Source of the DNA: Aquitalea denitrificans
Lineage (GTDB): Bacteria; Pseudomonadota; Gammaproteobacteria; Burkholderiales; Chromobacteriaceae
Direction: 5' to 3'
Assembly (NCBI RefSeq): GCF_009856625.1
Contig: NZ_CP047241.1
Span: 2,604,001-2,668,000, forward strand
DNA: 64,000 nt
The position numbers and the translations under genes were made by a program. The notes beneath the pieces are model-generated. The model was not told the DNA's origin and searched no databases. It saw nothing but the letters and a program-made list of their open reading frames with translations. Each line of letters starts with the position of its first letter. Within the stretch, counting starts at the first letter, position 1. This document shows, piece by piece, positions 35,507 through 44,990 of this stretch.

Positions 35507-36160
35507 ATGTACAAGAACAAGAGCATGCACTGTTTGGCATGGGGTGTAATGGCATTTTCATTTGCTTGTCATGGCGTGGCACGCGCAGAAGACGTGCCGG
35601 ATACCCAATCCATGATCGAATCACTCAAGCCACTGAAAACCCGCAGCCTGCGCAATCTGCAGGTGAGCCCGGCCAAGCCGGCAGCCGAGCCGACAGCCGA
35701 GGTCCCGGCAGCCAGCATCAGCCTGCCACCCGCCCAGCCTGTGGCGGGCAAGCCGCCGGCACCGCCTGCGGTCGCACCAGTCATCGCCGCACCAGCGCAG
35801 ACGGAAAGTGCCCCCAGCCTGTCGTTGGCCATCCAGTTTGATCCCAATTCGGTACAGATCAGCAGCGGCAGCCAGCAGGCGCTGGCTCGGCTGGCATCGG
35901 CGCTGCAGTCCAGCGAGCTGCGCGACTTCCATTTTCTGATCGAGGGGCATACCGATGCCAAGGGCCTGCCAGCCTATAACCGCAAGCTGTCGCAACAGCG
36001 TGCCGACGCCGTGCGCAAGTTACTGATTACCCGTGGTGTTGCCGCCCAGCAACTGCGTGCAGTCGGCAAGGGGTCGGAAGAACCCGCCAACAAGGCAGAC
36101 CCATTTGCCGCAGAAAATCGCCGCGTCCGCATCGTCAATATCGATCAGTCCAATCCCTGA
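35507..36160 (+). CDS. OmpA-domain protein of the caspase-CHAT operon
   Basis: A 217-residue exported protein. The signal peptide ends near residue 27 (CHGVARA). A Pro/Ala-rich linker spans 55-105. The C-terminal OmpA-like peptidoglycan-binding domain is complete: IQFDPNSVQISSGSQQALAR, LIEGHTDAKG, NRKLSQQRADAVRKLLITRG, VGKGSEEP and AENRRVRIV. Residues 44-54 read KTRSLRNLQVS; the caspase encoded next carries KTRSL and LRNLQVS too. It should anchor a complex at the cell wall in the periplasm. The start follows AGGGAA. The caspase gene begins 11 bases after its stop. Confidence 0.85.
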   Translation: MYKNKSMHCLAWGVMAFSFACHGVARAEDVPDTQSMIESLKPLKTRSLRNLQVSPAKPAAEPTAEVPAASISLPPAQPVAGKPPAPPAVAPVIAAPAQTESAPSLSLAIQFDPNSVQISSGSQQALARLASALQSSELRDFHFLIEGHTDAKGLPAYNRKLSQQRADAVRKLLITRGVAAQQLRAVGKGSEEPANKADPFAAENRRVRIVNIDQSNP

Positions 36161-36171
36161 AAGCTGCCGAC

Positions 36172-37719
36172 ATGAAAAAAATCCTGCTATCCGTCGCGCT
36201 GGCCACGCTGTGCGCTTCAGGCATTGCTCCGGCTGCCGATGCGCCTGCCACCGCCAATAACCGCTATGCTCTGATCATCGGCATTGGTCATTACAGCAAT
36301 GCCGCCATTCCATCGCTCAAGGGGGTGCAGCATGATATGGGCAGTGCGCACCAGATGGCCGCCAGCATGGGTATTCCGGACGAAAACATCAGCTACCTGC
36401 GTGATGAGCAGGCGACTGCCGAGCACATCCGCCAGGCGATTGCCCAATTAAACCAGCGGCTGCATGGCGGCGATCGGCTGTTTGTCTATTACTCAGGCCA
36501 TGGTACCCGTTGGCATGAATCGAGCAGTGCCGAGGGCATGTGTACCGAGGGTCTGGTAGCAACGGATGGGGATGTACTGAGCAACCGTGAAATGGGCAAG
36601 CTGCTGGAGCCATTGGCGCGCAAGACCGACAAGATGATGGTGTTCTACGACTCCTGCTTTTCCGGCGGCGTGGTAGCTAATCCGATGAAAACGCGGGCGC
36701 TGACCATCAACAATACCCTGTATACCCCCAAGTTCACCTCGGAAACCGCACCGGGCAGCTGTTTCAGCCCCAGCAATTTCAAGACCCGCTCGCTCAGCAC
36801 CGCGCTGAAAGAGCAGGGCGGCCTGCCGCAGAACATCGTGCATATCGCGGCCAGCAAACCGGACGAAGTGTCCTTCGACAATGCCCAGCATGGCGGGCTG
36901 GCCACCACTGCCTGGCGTGATTGCCTGCAGGGCGAAGCGCGGGATCTGGATGGTAGCGGTGCGATTACCGTGGATGAAATCACCCGCTGCGCCCAGGGCA
37001 AGCTGGACGAAAATCTGGCCAACCAGCCCGGGGTGCTGGGTCAGCACATGACGGTAGGCGGTAACAAGGAGTTTGTTCCGGCCTGGATAAAGAGCGCCTT
37101 CGTGACACCGGTGCCGGCCACGCCTCCCGCAGCCCAAAACAGCCCGGCACCAGTACCGCCGGCTGCCGTGCATCAGGCCAGTCCGGCGGAAATCCTGGAG
37201 CAGATTCATGCCCAGCGCGATGGCAGTCGAGAACTGCAGGTTACCGCAGGCCGCCAGCAACTGAAGATTGGCCGGGACAAGCTGGAACTGAATGTGACTG
37301 CGCCGCAGGATGGCTATCTCTACATTGCGCTGGCCGGTTCGGATGGCAAGAGCCTCTACCTGCTGTATCCCAACAAGCTGGATGGCGACAACCGGATCAA
37401 GGCCGGTCACACCGTGCAATTGCCGCGCAAGACATGGCAGGTGGATGCCGGCGGACCGGCCGGGCGTGACAGCCTGCTGGTGATGGTGACCGACTCCCCG
37501 CGCCAGCTCAAACAGCTGAAGACCGAAGCGGCCGGCCCCTTTGTGCAGACCCTGCTCGACCGGCAGGGCCGATCCCTGTTGCAACAGGTAATGGCCAGCT
37601 CGGCCAATACCGGTATGGCCGAATGCAGCAGCGCCACCCCACTGCGCAATCTGCAGGTCAGCAAGCGCTGTTCGGATGCCTTTGCTTCCTCCTTGCTGCA
37701 ACTGCAGGAAGTGGACTAG
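36172..37719 (+). CDS. Secreted caspase-family protease (C14) with DUF4384
   Basis: A 515-residue protein with a signal peptide (ATLCASGIAPAADA). The p20-like caspase domain holds YALIIGIGHYSNAAIPSLKG (32-51), catalytic His110 in YYSGHGTR and Cys162 in FYDSCFSGG. An EF-hand-like loop lies at 258-269 (DLDGSGAITVDE), suggesting calcium dependence as in metacaspases. A Pro/Ala linker leads to a DUF4384 domain (about 360-450; APQDGYLYIALAGSDGKSLY). KTRAL at 173-177 and KTRSL at 205-209 lie just after the catalytic Cys, where metacaspases self-process after basic residues. The C-terminus has LRNLQVS at 491-497. It probably works in the periplasm with the OmpA and CHAT proteins. Confidence 0.85.
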   Translation: MKKILLSVALATLCASGIAPAADAPATANNRYALIIGIGHYSNAAIPSLKGVQHDMGSAHQMAASMGIPDENISYLRDEQATAEHIRQAIAQLNQRLHGGDRLFVYYSGHGTRWHESSSAEGMCTEGLVATDGDVLSNREMGKLLEPLARKTDKMMVFYDSCFSGGVVANPMKTRALTINNTLYTPKFTSETAPGSCFSPSNFKTRSLSTALKEQGGLPQNIVHIAASKPDEVSFDNAQHGGLATTAWRDCLQGEARDLDGSGAITVDEITRCAQGKLDENLANQPGVLGQHMTVGGNKEFVPAWIKSAFVTPVPATPPAAQNSPAPVPPAAVHQASPAEILEQIHAQRDGSRELQVTAGRQQLKIGRDKLELNVTAPQDGYLYIALAGSDGKSLYLLYPNKLDGDNRIKAGHTVQLPRKTWQVDAGGPAGRDSLLVMVTDSPRQLKQLKTEAAGPFVQTLLDRQGRSLLQQVMASSANTGMAECSSATPLRNLQVSKRCSDAFASSLLQLQEVD

Positions 37720-37756
37720 CCCGCCCCCCCCCAAGCCCTTCCATGGAGAAACGTGC

Positions 37757-38227
37757 ATGAAACGCCTTGCCCCCCTGCTGTTGCTGGCTGCCAGTCTGAG
37801 CCATGCAGAAAACCTCCCGGTGCCGACTACTGCCCCACAGGCACAGCCGGCCAGCCAGAGCCTGATGTTCATCGATTCCAAGCTATTTGACGGCCGGCTG
37901 TACAACGAGCTGAGCAAGCAGCCGGACAAGCTGGAAATCACCATGTCCGGTCAGATTACCCTGACCAATATCTCCCCCCGGCTAGATCGCTGGCTGTCGC
38001 TGATCGGCGAGAATGGCCTGATGGAGCTGCAGGAAATTCCCGAACCGGCCCAACTGAACCAGCGGGCGCTGTTTGCCCTGCTACCCATCATGTACTCCAT
38101 GGTGGGCGAGGCCCGGGAAGCCCTGGTAAACGCCCAGGCCAAGCGTTACAACGCCAAGGTGTATTACTACAAGGATGCCGGCGGCAATGCCGTCATCAAC
38201 CGCGTTATCCTCACCAGAAAACCCTGA
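37757..38227 (+). CDS. Small exported protein of the caspase-CHAT operon
   Basis: A 156-residue protein with a clear signal peptide (LAPLLLLAASLSHAE). No family is recognised. The mature part has mixed alpha/beta character (LFDGRLYNELSKQPDKLEIT, then RYNAKVYYYKDAGGNAVINR) and no cysteine. The ATG at 37757 follows GGAGAA and opens the signal peptide. The gene lies between the caspase and CHAT genes with short gaps, so it is part of the operon; an inhibitor, substrate or activator of the proteases is possible but not shown. Confidence 0.68.
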   Translation: MKRLAPLLLLAASLSHAENLPVPTTAPQAQPASQSLMFIDSKLFDGRLYNELSKQPDKLEITMSGQITLTNISPRLDRWLSLIGENGLMELQEIPEPAQLNQRALFALLPIMYSMVGEAREALVNAQAKRYNAKVYYYKDAGGNAVINRVILTRKP

Positions 38228-38239
38228 TCGAGCCCCTGC

Positions 38240-41194
38240 ATGCCTGCTTGCCATCGTCCTGGCCGTGTTGCCGCCCTGTTGAATTTCCTGTCTCCCACCT
38301 ATGGACACTGGCTGCATCACCGGCTTGCCATACTGGCCCTGCTGCTGGCCAGCCCGGTTTTTGCCGGCAACGGGCTGGGGCGGCAGGTGTCGGAAATGGG
38401 GCGGCAGTGGACTCAGTACATGATGCAGGAGGACTACCCGAATGCCGAAGCCACCGCCCGTTCCCGCGTGGCCATGAGTCTGGGAACCGACCATCTGGGC
38501 GATGGCTACCGCAATCTTGGTGGCACGCTGGTGATGCGCGGTAAATGGGTGGAGGCCGAAGTGGTGCTGCGTCAGGCCCTGCCGCTGGTGGAAAGCAAGC
38601 ATGGCAGCAATAATCGCCAGGCCATCGGCGTGCTCAAGGGTCTGGCCAAGCTGATGATGCGCCAGGCGCGCTATCAGGAAGCACAGGCTTTCATCAGCGA
38701 GGGTATGCGCCGCCAGCTGGTGTTTGCGCCGGATCGCATCTCCATGGTGGAGCTCTTTAATCTGCAAGCCGCGGTGTTGCACCAGCTGCATCAGGACAAG
38801 CAGGCGGAGGAGATGCTGCAACAGGCCGATGCGCTCAAGGTGGTGGCCGAGCCCACAGACCCAGACGATAACGGTTCCGGCCCGGTTACCGTGGCCAAAG
38901 TACGCGCCAGCAGCCTCTACCTGCATGGCCTATGCCAGGCTGGCCTGGGCAAGCTGGCCGGGGCGGAAAAATTCTACCAGCAGGCGCTGGAGCACTATCG
39001 TCAGCTGCCGGGGGCCAAGGAATCAGCCACCAGCATCCAGATCCTCAACGCCCAGGGCATGCTGTATCTGCAGCAAAAGCGCTACGAAGAAGCCGTCAGC
39101 GTACTGCGTCAGGCTAATCAGCTGGCGGGCCAGGTGCTGGGCCCGCTGCATCCGCTTACCGCGCAGAGCGGCATCGATCTGGCTGTGGTGCTGGAGAAGA
39201 GCGGACAGGACGCCGAGGCAGAAGCACTATACCGGCCCGCCGTCGCTCAGTTGGAGCAGTTGAATGCGCTGAACAGTTTCAGCCACGCCGGCCTGCTGTA
39301 CGGGCGACTCCTAGCCCGCCACGGCCGGCTGGAAGAGGCGCTGGCCATCTACCAGCAGACGCTGGATGCCGTGGACAAGCAGTTTGCCCAGACCCGCGGG
39401 CTTGACGATGGTGTACGGGAAGGCTTTATCTCGCGCTTTCATGTCAACTATCTGGAAACCATCCAGCTGCTATTGCGTCTGCACCAGCAGCAACCCGGTG
39501 CCGGCTATGACCGGCAGATACTGGCCGTGGTGTCGCGCACCCAGAGCCGCCTGTTCAGCGAGCTGCTCAAGCAGGCCGATGTCAGCCGCCTGAACGAAAA
39601 CAGCAGCTTCCGTGCGCTGCGCCGGCAGCAGCAAGAGCTGCAGACCCGTCTGGCCGAGTTGCGCCGCGAGCGCACCAACTCCGGCGCCTTTAATGAAAAC
39701 CCGGATGATGGCCGCACTGCCGCCGGTGATGGCGACGAGGCCGGCAGGGACAAGCTGGTGCAGGAGCGGGTACAGGCCAGCCGGCAGCGTATCGATACCG
39801 ATATCCGTCAGGCTCGCCAGGCGCTGCAAGGCGTCAACCAGCAGCTGTGGCAGCAGTTTCCCCGTTTCATGGACCTGGCCGAACCCAAAGCGGTAGACGT
39901 GCAGCGCCTGCAAAAAAACATCCTGCGTCCCGGCGAAAGCCTGCTGACTTATTTCCTGCTCGACAAGGAAACCCTGGCCTTTGTCACCACCACCGATAGT
40001 TTTCACATGGTGCGACTGCCTGTGGGGAAAAAACAGGTGGCCGAGCTGGTTACCGCACTACGCGCACCGGAGGAGGCCGCCGGCGACGCCATGACCAGCC
40101 TGCAGCAACTGGACCCGGCCCTGCTGTACCGCGCCTATCAGCAGCTGTTCCAGCCACTGGAACCCTGGCTCAAGCCGGACAGCCGCCTGCTGTCGGTGGG
40201 CGATGGCCCGCTGCACACCTTGCCACTGGAAATGCTGATCACCCGCTGGGATGACACCGACCAGCAACAGTTTGCCCAAGCCCGCCAGCAACAGCCGCTG
40301 CTGGGCGAGTATGCCGGCCTGCATTATCTGGGCGACCGCTACCAGCTGGCTTATTTACCCAGCCTGTCCTCACTGGTGTCGATGCGTGAATACCGTCGCC
40401 CGCGCATTGCCTACAGGCATGAGCTGGTGTCCTTTGCCGACCCGCTGTTCGATGCGACGGCGCAGCAAGAGTCGGGCTTTTTCTCCAGCCTGCTGGGGCA
40501 AAGCCTGACCCGCAACTATGGCAAGCCCAAGGCCAGCCAGCTGAATATTCCGCGCCTGCCGGAAACCGCGCAGGAGGCCCGTGGCATCGACCGTATCCTG
40601 GGTGGCAACAACACCCTATACCTGGAGGAAGATGCGCAGGAATACACGCTGAAGCATCTGGACCTCAGCACCACCCGCTACCTGCACTTCGCCACCCACG
40701 GCCTGCTGGGCGGCGAGTTCGTCATGCTCAAGGAGTCGCTGTCGGACGAGGGTAGCGACAACAGCCATCTACATCCGGAGCCGGCACTGCTGCTGTCGCT
40801 GTCCGGCAACCTGCATGGCGAAGATGGACTGCTGACCATGCACGAGGTGGTGGAGAAACTGAATCTGAATGCAGAGCTGGTAGTGCTCTCCGCCTGCAAT
40901 ACCGCCGGCGAGCATGATGCAGCGCATAGCGGCGAAGGCTTTGCCGGGCTGGCCCGCGCCTTTATGTATGCTGGTGCGCAGGGCTTGCTGGTCAGTCACT
41001 GGAGTGTGGAAAGCCAGGCCACACAAGAACTGATGGTGGCAACTTTCAGCCGCCTGAAAGCAGGCAGCAGCGCCACGGCGGCCATCGATGCGGCACGGCG
41101 CGAGATCAAGCAAAGCCGCTATGGTAATGCCGGACAACAGGTCTCGCGTGCACATCCCTTCTTCTGGGCACCGTTCGTGTATGTGGGTGAATGA
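38240..41194 (+). CDS. TPR-CHAT protein (caspase-like peptidase domain)
   Basis: A 984-residue protein. A hydrophobic segment (LAILALLLASPVFA, 30-43) acts as a signal peptide after an unusually long N-terminus, so the true start may be later. Residues about 90-460 are tetratricopeptide repeats (YRNLGGTLVMRGKWVEAEVV, AQGMLYLQQKRYEEAVSVLR). Helical/coiled segments follow to about 560. The C-terminal CHAT domain has the catalytic dyad His820 in HFATHGLLGG and Cys886 in VLSACNTAGE, then GFAGLARAFMYAGAQGLLVS. CHAT proteases include separase-like and TPR-CHAT (Csx29-type) enzymes. Its export signal and its partners set this one apart. A strong terminator follows. Confidence 0.87.
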   Translation: MPACHRPGRVAALLNFLSPTYGHWLHHRLAILALLLASPVFAGNGLGRQVSEMGRQWTQYMMQEDYPNAEATARSRVAMSLGTDHLGDGYRNLGGTLVMRGKWVEAEVVLRQALPLVESKHGSNNRQAIGVLKGLAKLMMRQARYQEAQAFISEGMRRQLVFAPDRISMVELFNLQAAVLHQLHQDKQAEEMLQQADALKVVAEPTDPDDNGSGPVTVAKVRASSLYLHGLCQAGLGKLAGAEKFYQQALEHYRQLPGAKESATSIQILNAQGMLYLQQKRYEEAVSVLRQANQLAGQVLGPLHPLTAQSGIDLAVVLEKSGQDAEAEALYRPAVAQLEQLNALNSFSHAGLLYGRLLARHGRLEEALAIYQQTLDAVDKQFAQTRGLDDGVREGFISRFHVNYLETIQLLLRLHQQQPGAGYDRQILAVVSRTQSRLFSELLKQADVSRLNENSSFRALRRQQQELQTRLAELRRERTNSGAFNENPDDGRTAAGDGDEAGRDKLVQERVQASRQRIDTDIRQARQALQGVNQQLWQQFPRFMDLAEPKAVDVQRLQKNILRPGESLLTYFLLDKETLAFVTTTDSFHMVRLPVGKKQVAELVTALRAPEEAAGDAMTSLQQLDPALLYRAYQQLFQPLEPWLKPDSRLLSVGDGPLHTLPLEMLITRWDDTDQQQFAQARQQQPLLGEYAGLHYLGDRYQLAYLPSLSSLVSMREYRRPRIAYRHELVSFADPLFDATAQQESGFFSSLLGQSLTRNYGKPKASQLNIPRLPETAQEARGIDRILGGNNTLYLEEDAQEYTLKHLDLSTTRYLHFATHGLLGGEFVMLKESLSDEGSDNSHLHPEPALLLSLSGNLHGEDGLLTMHEVVEKLNLNAELVVLSACNTAGEHDAAHSGEGFAGLARAFMYAGAQGLLVSHWSVESQATQELMVATFSRLKAGSSATAAIDAARREIKQSRYGNAGQQVSRAHPFFWAPFVYVGE

Positions 41195-41301
41195 TAGATA
41201 CGTGTTGGTGAAGACTGTTTCGGCCGAGCAGAGATTCTTCCTAGATCATGCAGGGTGCAGCTTGCTGGAGCTTGACCCAGTTTCGACCAGATAACGACAA
41301 G

Positions 41302-41333
41302 AAAAAAGCCAACCGGAGACGGTTGGCTTTTTT
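41302..41333. terminator. Strong bidirectional terminator after the CHAT gene
   Basis: AAAAAAGCCAACC and GGTTGGCTTTTTTC form a perfect GC-centred stem with a 6-base loop and T-runs on both strands. It closes the OmpA-caspase-CHAT operon about 107 bases after the last stop. Confidence 0.92.
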
Positions 41334-41855
41334 CTTTTTCAGATCAGGCATGGTCGGTCTCGATTCTGGTAGACCGTGAAATAATGCCGTTTACAGAGAT
41401 GAAGGCATCAATAGGTCTCTATGGCACGCATGACTTTGGCCGACCAACAGCGGGTGGAGAAGCCTGGTAGGCGGCAGTTCGGCCAAAGCGGTCTGTCACC
41501 CCATCGACCCTGAGCGTCTGTTCAAAGCCACATATCGGCCATTTGCCTTGTGTCATAGCCCAAGATCAGCTTTCAGATTTGAAAGACGCTTACTTTCGAC
41601 CCAAAGGCGACGGTCGGTTCTTTGGTAAGCGGACGTTTAACCTTGGACATAAGCGGCTCCCGTAACGAAATGTGGCCGATTCTTCATAAGGCGTTGGTAT
41701 TCGTTTGCTTTTTCGGACTCATCTCCGGTGCAGTCGTAACAGAGCAATTTGAAGGATTGTTATAGCTCGCATACGTTGACAAGCTATTCCCCGGCCAACC
41801 CTCTTATACGCCACATTGAACATTCCCATTTCGGGCATGGCAGACGCAGACTGGT
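41334..41855. other. Gene-free interval with one dispersed repeat copy
   Basis: About 520 bases with no supportable gene. It contains one copy of the repeat listed at 41433-41497 and further low-complexity phrases such as TTTCGACCC. Decayed sequence is likely. Confidence 0.5.
41433..41497 (+). repeat. Dispersed 62-bp repeat with inverted ends, copy 1
   Basis: Starts ACTTTGGCCGACC and ends GTTCGGCCAAAGCGGTC, so its ends (TTTGGCCGA/TCGGCCAAA) are inverted repeats. The inner AGCCTGGTAGGCGGCAGTTC is shared with copies at 45921 and 48942. Confidence 0.65.
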
Positions 41856-42371
41856 TCAGACAGAGTGGCTTGCCACCTGTTCCAGGCTAGCCCGTGCGAT
41901 TACACGATGGAACGGCGTGATCACTGCGAGGTACGTCCGTCCCAGCAAGTTATGGCAATGCACCACGGACACCACGACAAGCTCCCTGCCGCCTGCCGAA
42001 CCCGTGCGCAGCTGGATCGCGAGCCGGAAATCGAGATGACTATCGTCCGCGCCCATCACAAGCTCGCCCGCACGCTTTGACAGCAGTGGAAAGAAACCGA
42101 TCACAGCCCCCTGCGCAGCAGCAATACCAACCGCTCGAGAGGATTTGACGCCGACTGTCGCCATAATCATGTCCCGCACACGCGTCAGCGCACGAATCCA
42201 CCATGCCTGCCGCTCGAATCCAGCACGCGCCAGCACTTCAAGATCGTCGCTGGCGCCCGCCGGCAATTGAATCGCAAAAGCATCCAGCAGGTCCGCGCTT
42301 TTATACAGTGGAGCCAAGATGCTGTCGGATGGCACGGGTATTTCATGAGCTTTATGGACTTTGATCCTCAA
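41856..42371 (-). CDS. DUF2867-family protein
   Basis: A 171-residue protein matching the DUF2867 pattern: WWIRALTRVRDMIM near 77-90, VIGFFPLLSKRAGELVMGADDSHLDFRLAI in pieces in the middle, and VVSVVHCHNLLGRTYLAVITPFHRVIAR near the end. Function unknown; possibly lipid- or small-molecule-binding. The start is a TTG at 42371 with GGAG seven bases upstream; no in-frame ATG fits as well. It stands alone on the minus strand between two gene-poor stretches. Confidence 0.75.
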   Translation of the reverse strand: MRIKVHKAHEIPVPSDSILAPLYKSADLLDAFAIQLPAGASDDLEVLARAGFERQAWWIRALTRVRDMIMATVGVKSSRAVGIAAAQGAVIGFFPLLSKRAGELVMGADDSHLDFRLAIQLRTGSAGGRELVVVSVVHCHNLLGRTYLAVITPFHRVIARASLEQVASHSV

Positions 42372-42461
42372 CTAGACACTCCATGATTTGGGTTTAGCGC
42401 GAGCTTGCGCTAGACATTTTCTCTCTGTGCCATCAGCACACCCACAAACGGGTGATAAGCT

Positions 42462-44990
42462 TCACACATCAGGCCGTAACTCACCTTTTTGTGAAGCTGT
42501 GTTTACAAGGTTGACCGTGCCGCACCAGCCGTCCACCGCCAGCGGTTGGCCATCCTGCAATTGCGCGAGGATGCCCGGCAAGTTGGCCACGGCAGGGATG
42601 CACAGCTCACGAGCAACGATGGCCCCGTGCGACAAGTAGCCGCCGGTTTCCATCACCAGTGCACCGGCTTTCAGGAACAGAGGCGTCCAGGCCGGGTCGG
42701 TGGAGGGCGCCACCAGCACATCGCCGGGCTCCAGGCGCGCGCTTTCCGATGGGTGACGGATCAGCCGCGCCGCACCTTGCGCCTGGCCGGCGCCTATGGC
42801 CAGTCCGCGCCAGCTGGCATCTGATGCCTGAATGGGCGGCGGCGCGATGGATTTGCCGTCGAGCACCACTTCCGCCGCCGGGTTTTCTTGCCAATGTTTG
42901 GCCTGGCGCATGCGGTCCCGCACGCGGTGACGCGTTGCGTGCGCCGGCAGCTGGCCGTGTAGCGCGGCGATCATCTCCTCGGGCAGCAGCTGAAAGGCCT
43001 GGGCGGCGGCGTCCAAGTGACCGCTGCTCGTCAAGCGTTGGCTGATTTCCAGCGCCAGCAGGCGCATGACTTCGCCAAAGGCGGAAAAAGTGCTGCGGGC
43101 GGCTTCGCGGTCATTGCACTCCACTTGGGCCTTGCGCAGGAACTGGCGTGCCTGAATGCGCGCACTCCAGGACAGCGCGCTGTTCAGGCGCTGCCAGGCT
43201 GCCTGTTGTGCAACTTGCTGGCGCTGTCGCAGCGCGTCCGAGTCTTGCTGCATCAGCGCGGTTATTTGTTCTAATAGATAGCCCGGCTGCTCGCGCCAGC
43301 GCGGTGAGCGGACATAGGTTTCGTAGATTCCGCGATGGCCGTAACGCTCCAGAAAGGCGGAAAATGCCAGCCGGAACGGGTGCTCGGCGGGCAGGGTCTG
43401 CCAATCCGCTCCCACGTGCAGGATGGCTGCGGCGGCTTGGTCCTGGCGCACCAGTGCGGCCAGCGCCAGCAGGTCCAGGTTTAGTTGCGCGGTGACGCTG
43501 GGCGGGCCGCCAGCCATCAGCGCGGCGCTCAACGCGGCGGCCTCTCCTGGCAGATGACGCTCCAGCAGGTCCATCAACATGGACAGTCCGCCACCGCTGG
43601 AGCCTTGCAGATAGATCATGTCCAGCTGCGTATACATGTGGCTGGCGTAGGTTTGCATGCGCTCGACCAGCGCCGGGCTGTCCAGCCGACTCAGGTCTTC
43701 CTGGCGCCACTTGGTGCACAAGGAGAGGGTATCGGCGATCTGCGCCCGGCCGTTGCGGCGCGCGCCTTTGTCTTGCCAGGCGTAGCGCAATATATGGCCC
43801 AGGCGGCGCAGCTTCTGGCGGAGTGTGGCCGGCGGTACGACGATGTCCGGGTGGTGGCCGCCCATCATGCGGTTGAGCAGCGCCGGCTGAATGCCCAGCG
43901 CGTCGTAGCCTTCCCATTGCAGCAGCGATACATTCAAATACAGCCGCCCCTGGATCAGCGCCGCGCGTTGCGCGCCCGGCAGCAGCCGGTAGCCAGCGCG
44001 GCGCCAGCCTTGCTCTAGTATCAGGTTGACCATCTGGCGCGACGGCCCCCAGTCGAAAGCGTCCATCACGTCTGGCACCACGTCGCGGGTGTTACCGTTG
44101 GACCACACGGTGCCTTGGCCGGCGAGACCGGGGTAGCTGGGCCAGGCGTGGGTGGTGATCGGGCGCGCCTGCACCAGCTGGAACTGCCGACCGTCCCAGG
44201 TCCATTCGAAGTCGTACCATGGCTCGGCCAGGTCGAGCGCCAGGGCTGCGTCGCGCACCAGGCGTGCCAGATCCTGCGCCTGCTCGTTGCTCAGCGTGTT
44301 GTTGCCGTTGCGCTCGATGGCGGTCGCTTGCGTGATGTCGCGCGGAAAGGTCAGCACGATTTCCTCGCCATTCACCGCGCCGGCCACCAGTTGCTCCGCC
44401 AGGCCGGCGACGGCGCTGATCACCACTTGGTCGTCGCGGCCGGAGAGTGGGTGGCAACTGAAGGCGATGCCGGAGCAGCGCGCTTCTATCATCGGCATGA
44501 TCACCACGGCCATGCCGCCATCGGCCAGCGGCAGGCCGCGATGCGCGCGGTAGGCGGCGGCCTCGTCCGACCACAGCGAGGCCCACACCGCGCGGATGGC
44601 ATCCAGCACCGCCGGCAGGCCCCGTACATGCAGCCGGCTGTGATGCAGACCGGCGAAGGAGGCCGAGCGGGAGTCTTCTTGCGTGGCGGAGGAGCGCACC
44701 GCAAGCGGTAGCTCGAGCCAGCCACGTGCGCGGAGTGCGATTTCTATATTCGCGGCCAGCGTCGGCGGGAACGGCAAACTCATCACTCTTGATCGGCGCT
44801 CTGCCAAAGGTATGGCTTGAGCGAGAAAATCCGCACCCAGTGCGTCGCGGCAGGCGTCGGCGCTCAGCATCAGCGCCTCCGGTATTGGTAAGCCATAGCG
44901 ATGCAGGCGACCGACTCCATGGCCCTTGCCGCCTGCGATAGCGGGGCCGGCTAACTCTGCGGCGGTAAGATCGAGCAGGTAGGTTTTCAT
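42462..44990 (-). CDS. Rifampicin-phosphotransferase-like PEP-utilising enzyme
   Basis: An 842-residue protein with a PPDK/PEP-synthase N-terminal ATP-grasp domain (AIAGGKGHGVGRLHRYGLPI, LAVRSSATQEDSRSASFAGL, then DFEWTWDGRQFQLVQARPIT) and a C-terminal swivelling phosphohistidine domain with His788 in GGYLSHGAIVARE. The C-terminal PEP-binding TIM barrel of PPDK is missing. This layout and the length are those of rifampicin phosphotransferases and related PEP-utilising enzymes; the middle part is diverged, so the substrate is uncertain. Its start overlaps the stop of the TetR gene by ATGA. GC content and codon use are higher than in the neighbours, hinting at transfer. It could be antibiotic or xenobiotic inactivation. 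Confidence 0.78.
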   Translation of the reverse strand: MKTYLLDLTAAELAGPAIAGGKGHGVGRLHRYGLPIPEALMLSADACRDALGADFLAQAIPLAERRSRVMSLPFPPTLAANIEIALRARGWLELPLAVRSSATQEDSRSASFAGLHHSRLHVRGLPAVLDAIRAVWASLWSDEAAAYRAHRGLPLADGGMAVVIMPMIEARCSGIAFSCHPLSGRDDQVVISAVAGLAEQLVAGAVNGEEIVLTFPRDITQATAIERNGNNTLSNEQAQDLARLVRDAALALDLAEPWYDFEWTWDGRQFQLVQARPITTHAWPSYPGLAGQGTVWSNGNTRDVVPDVMDAFDWGPSRQMVNLILEQGWRRAGYRLLPGAQRAALIQGRLYLNVSLLQWEGYDALGIQPALLNRMMGGHHPDIVVPPATLRQKLRRLGHILRYAWQDKGARRNGRAQIADTLSLCTKWRQEDLSRLDSPALVERMQTYASHMYTQLDMIYLQGSSGGGLSMLMDLLERHLPGEAAALSAALMAGGPPSVTAQLNLDLLALAALVRQDQAAAAILHVGADWQTLPAEHPFRLAFSAFLERYGHRGIYETYVRSPRWREQPGYLLEQITALMQQDSDALRQRQQVAQQAAWQRLNSALSWSARIQARQFLRKAQVECNDREAARSTFSAFGEVMRLLALEISQRLTSSGHLDAAAQAFQLLPEEMIAALHGQLPAHATRHRVRDRMRQAKHWQENPAAEVVLDGKSIAPPPIQASDASWRGLAIGAGQAQGAARLIRHPSESARLEPGDVLVAPSTDPAWTPLFLKAGALVMETGGYLSHGAIVARELCIPAVANLPGILAQLQDGQPLAVDGWCGTVNLVNTASQKGELRPDV

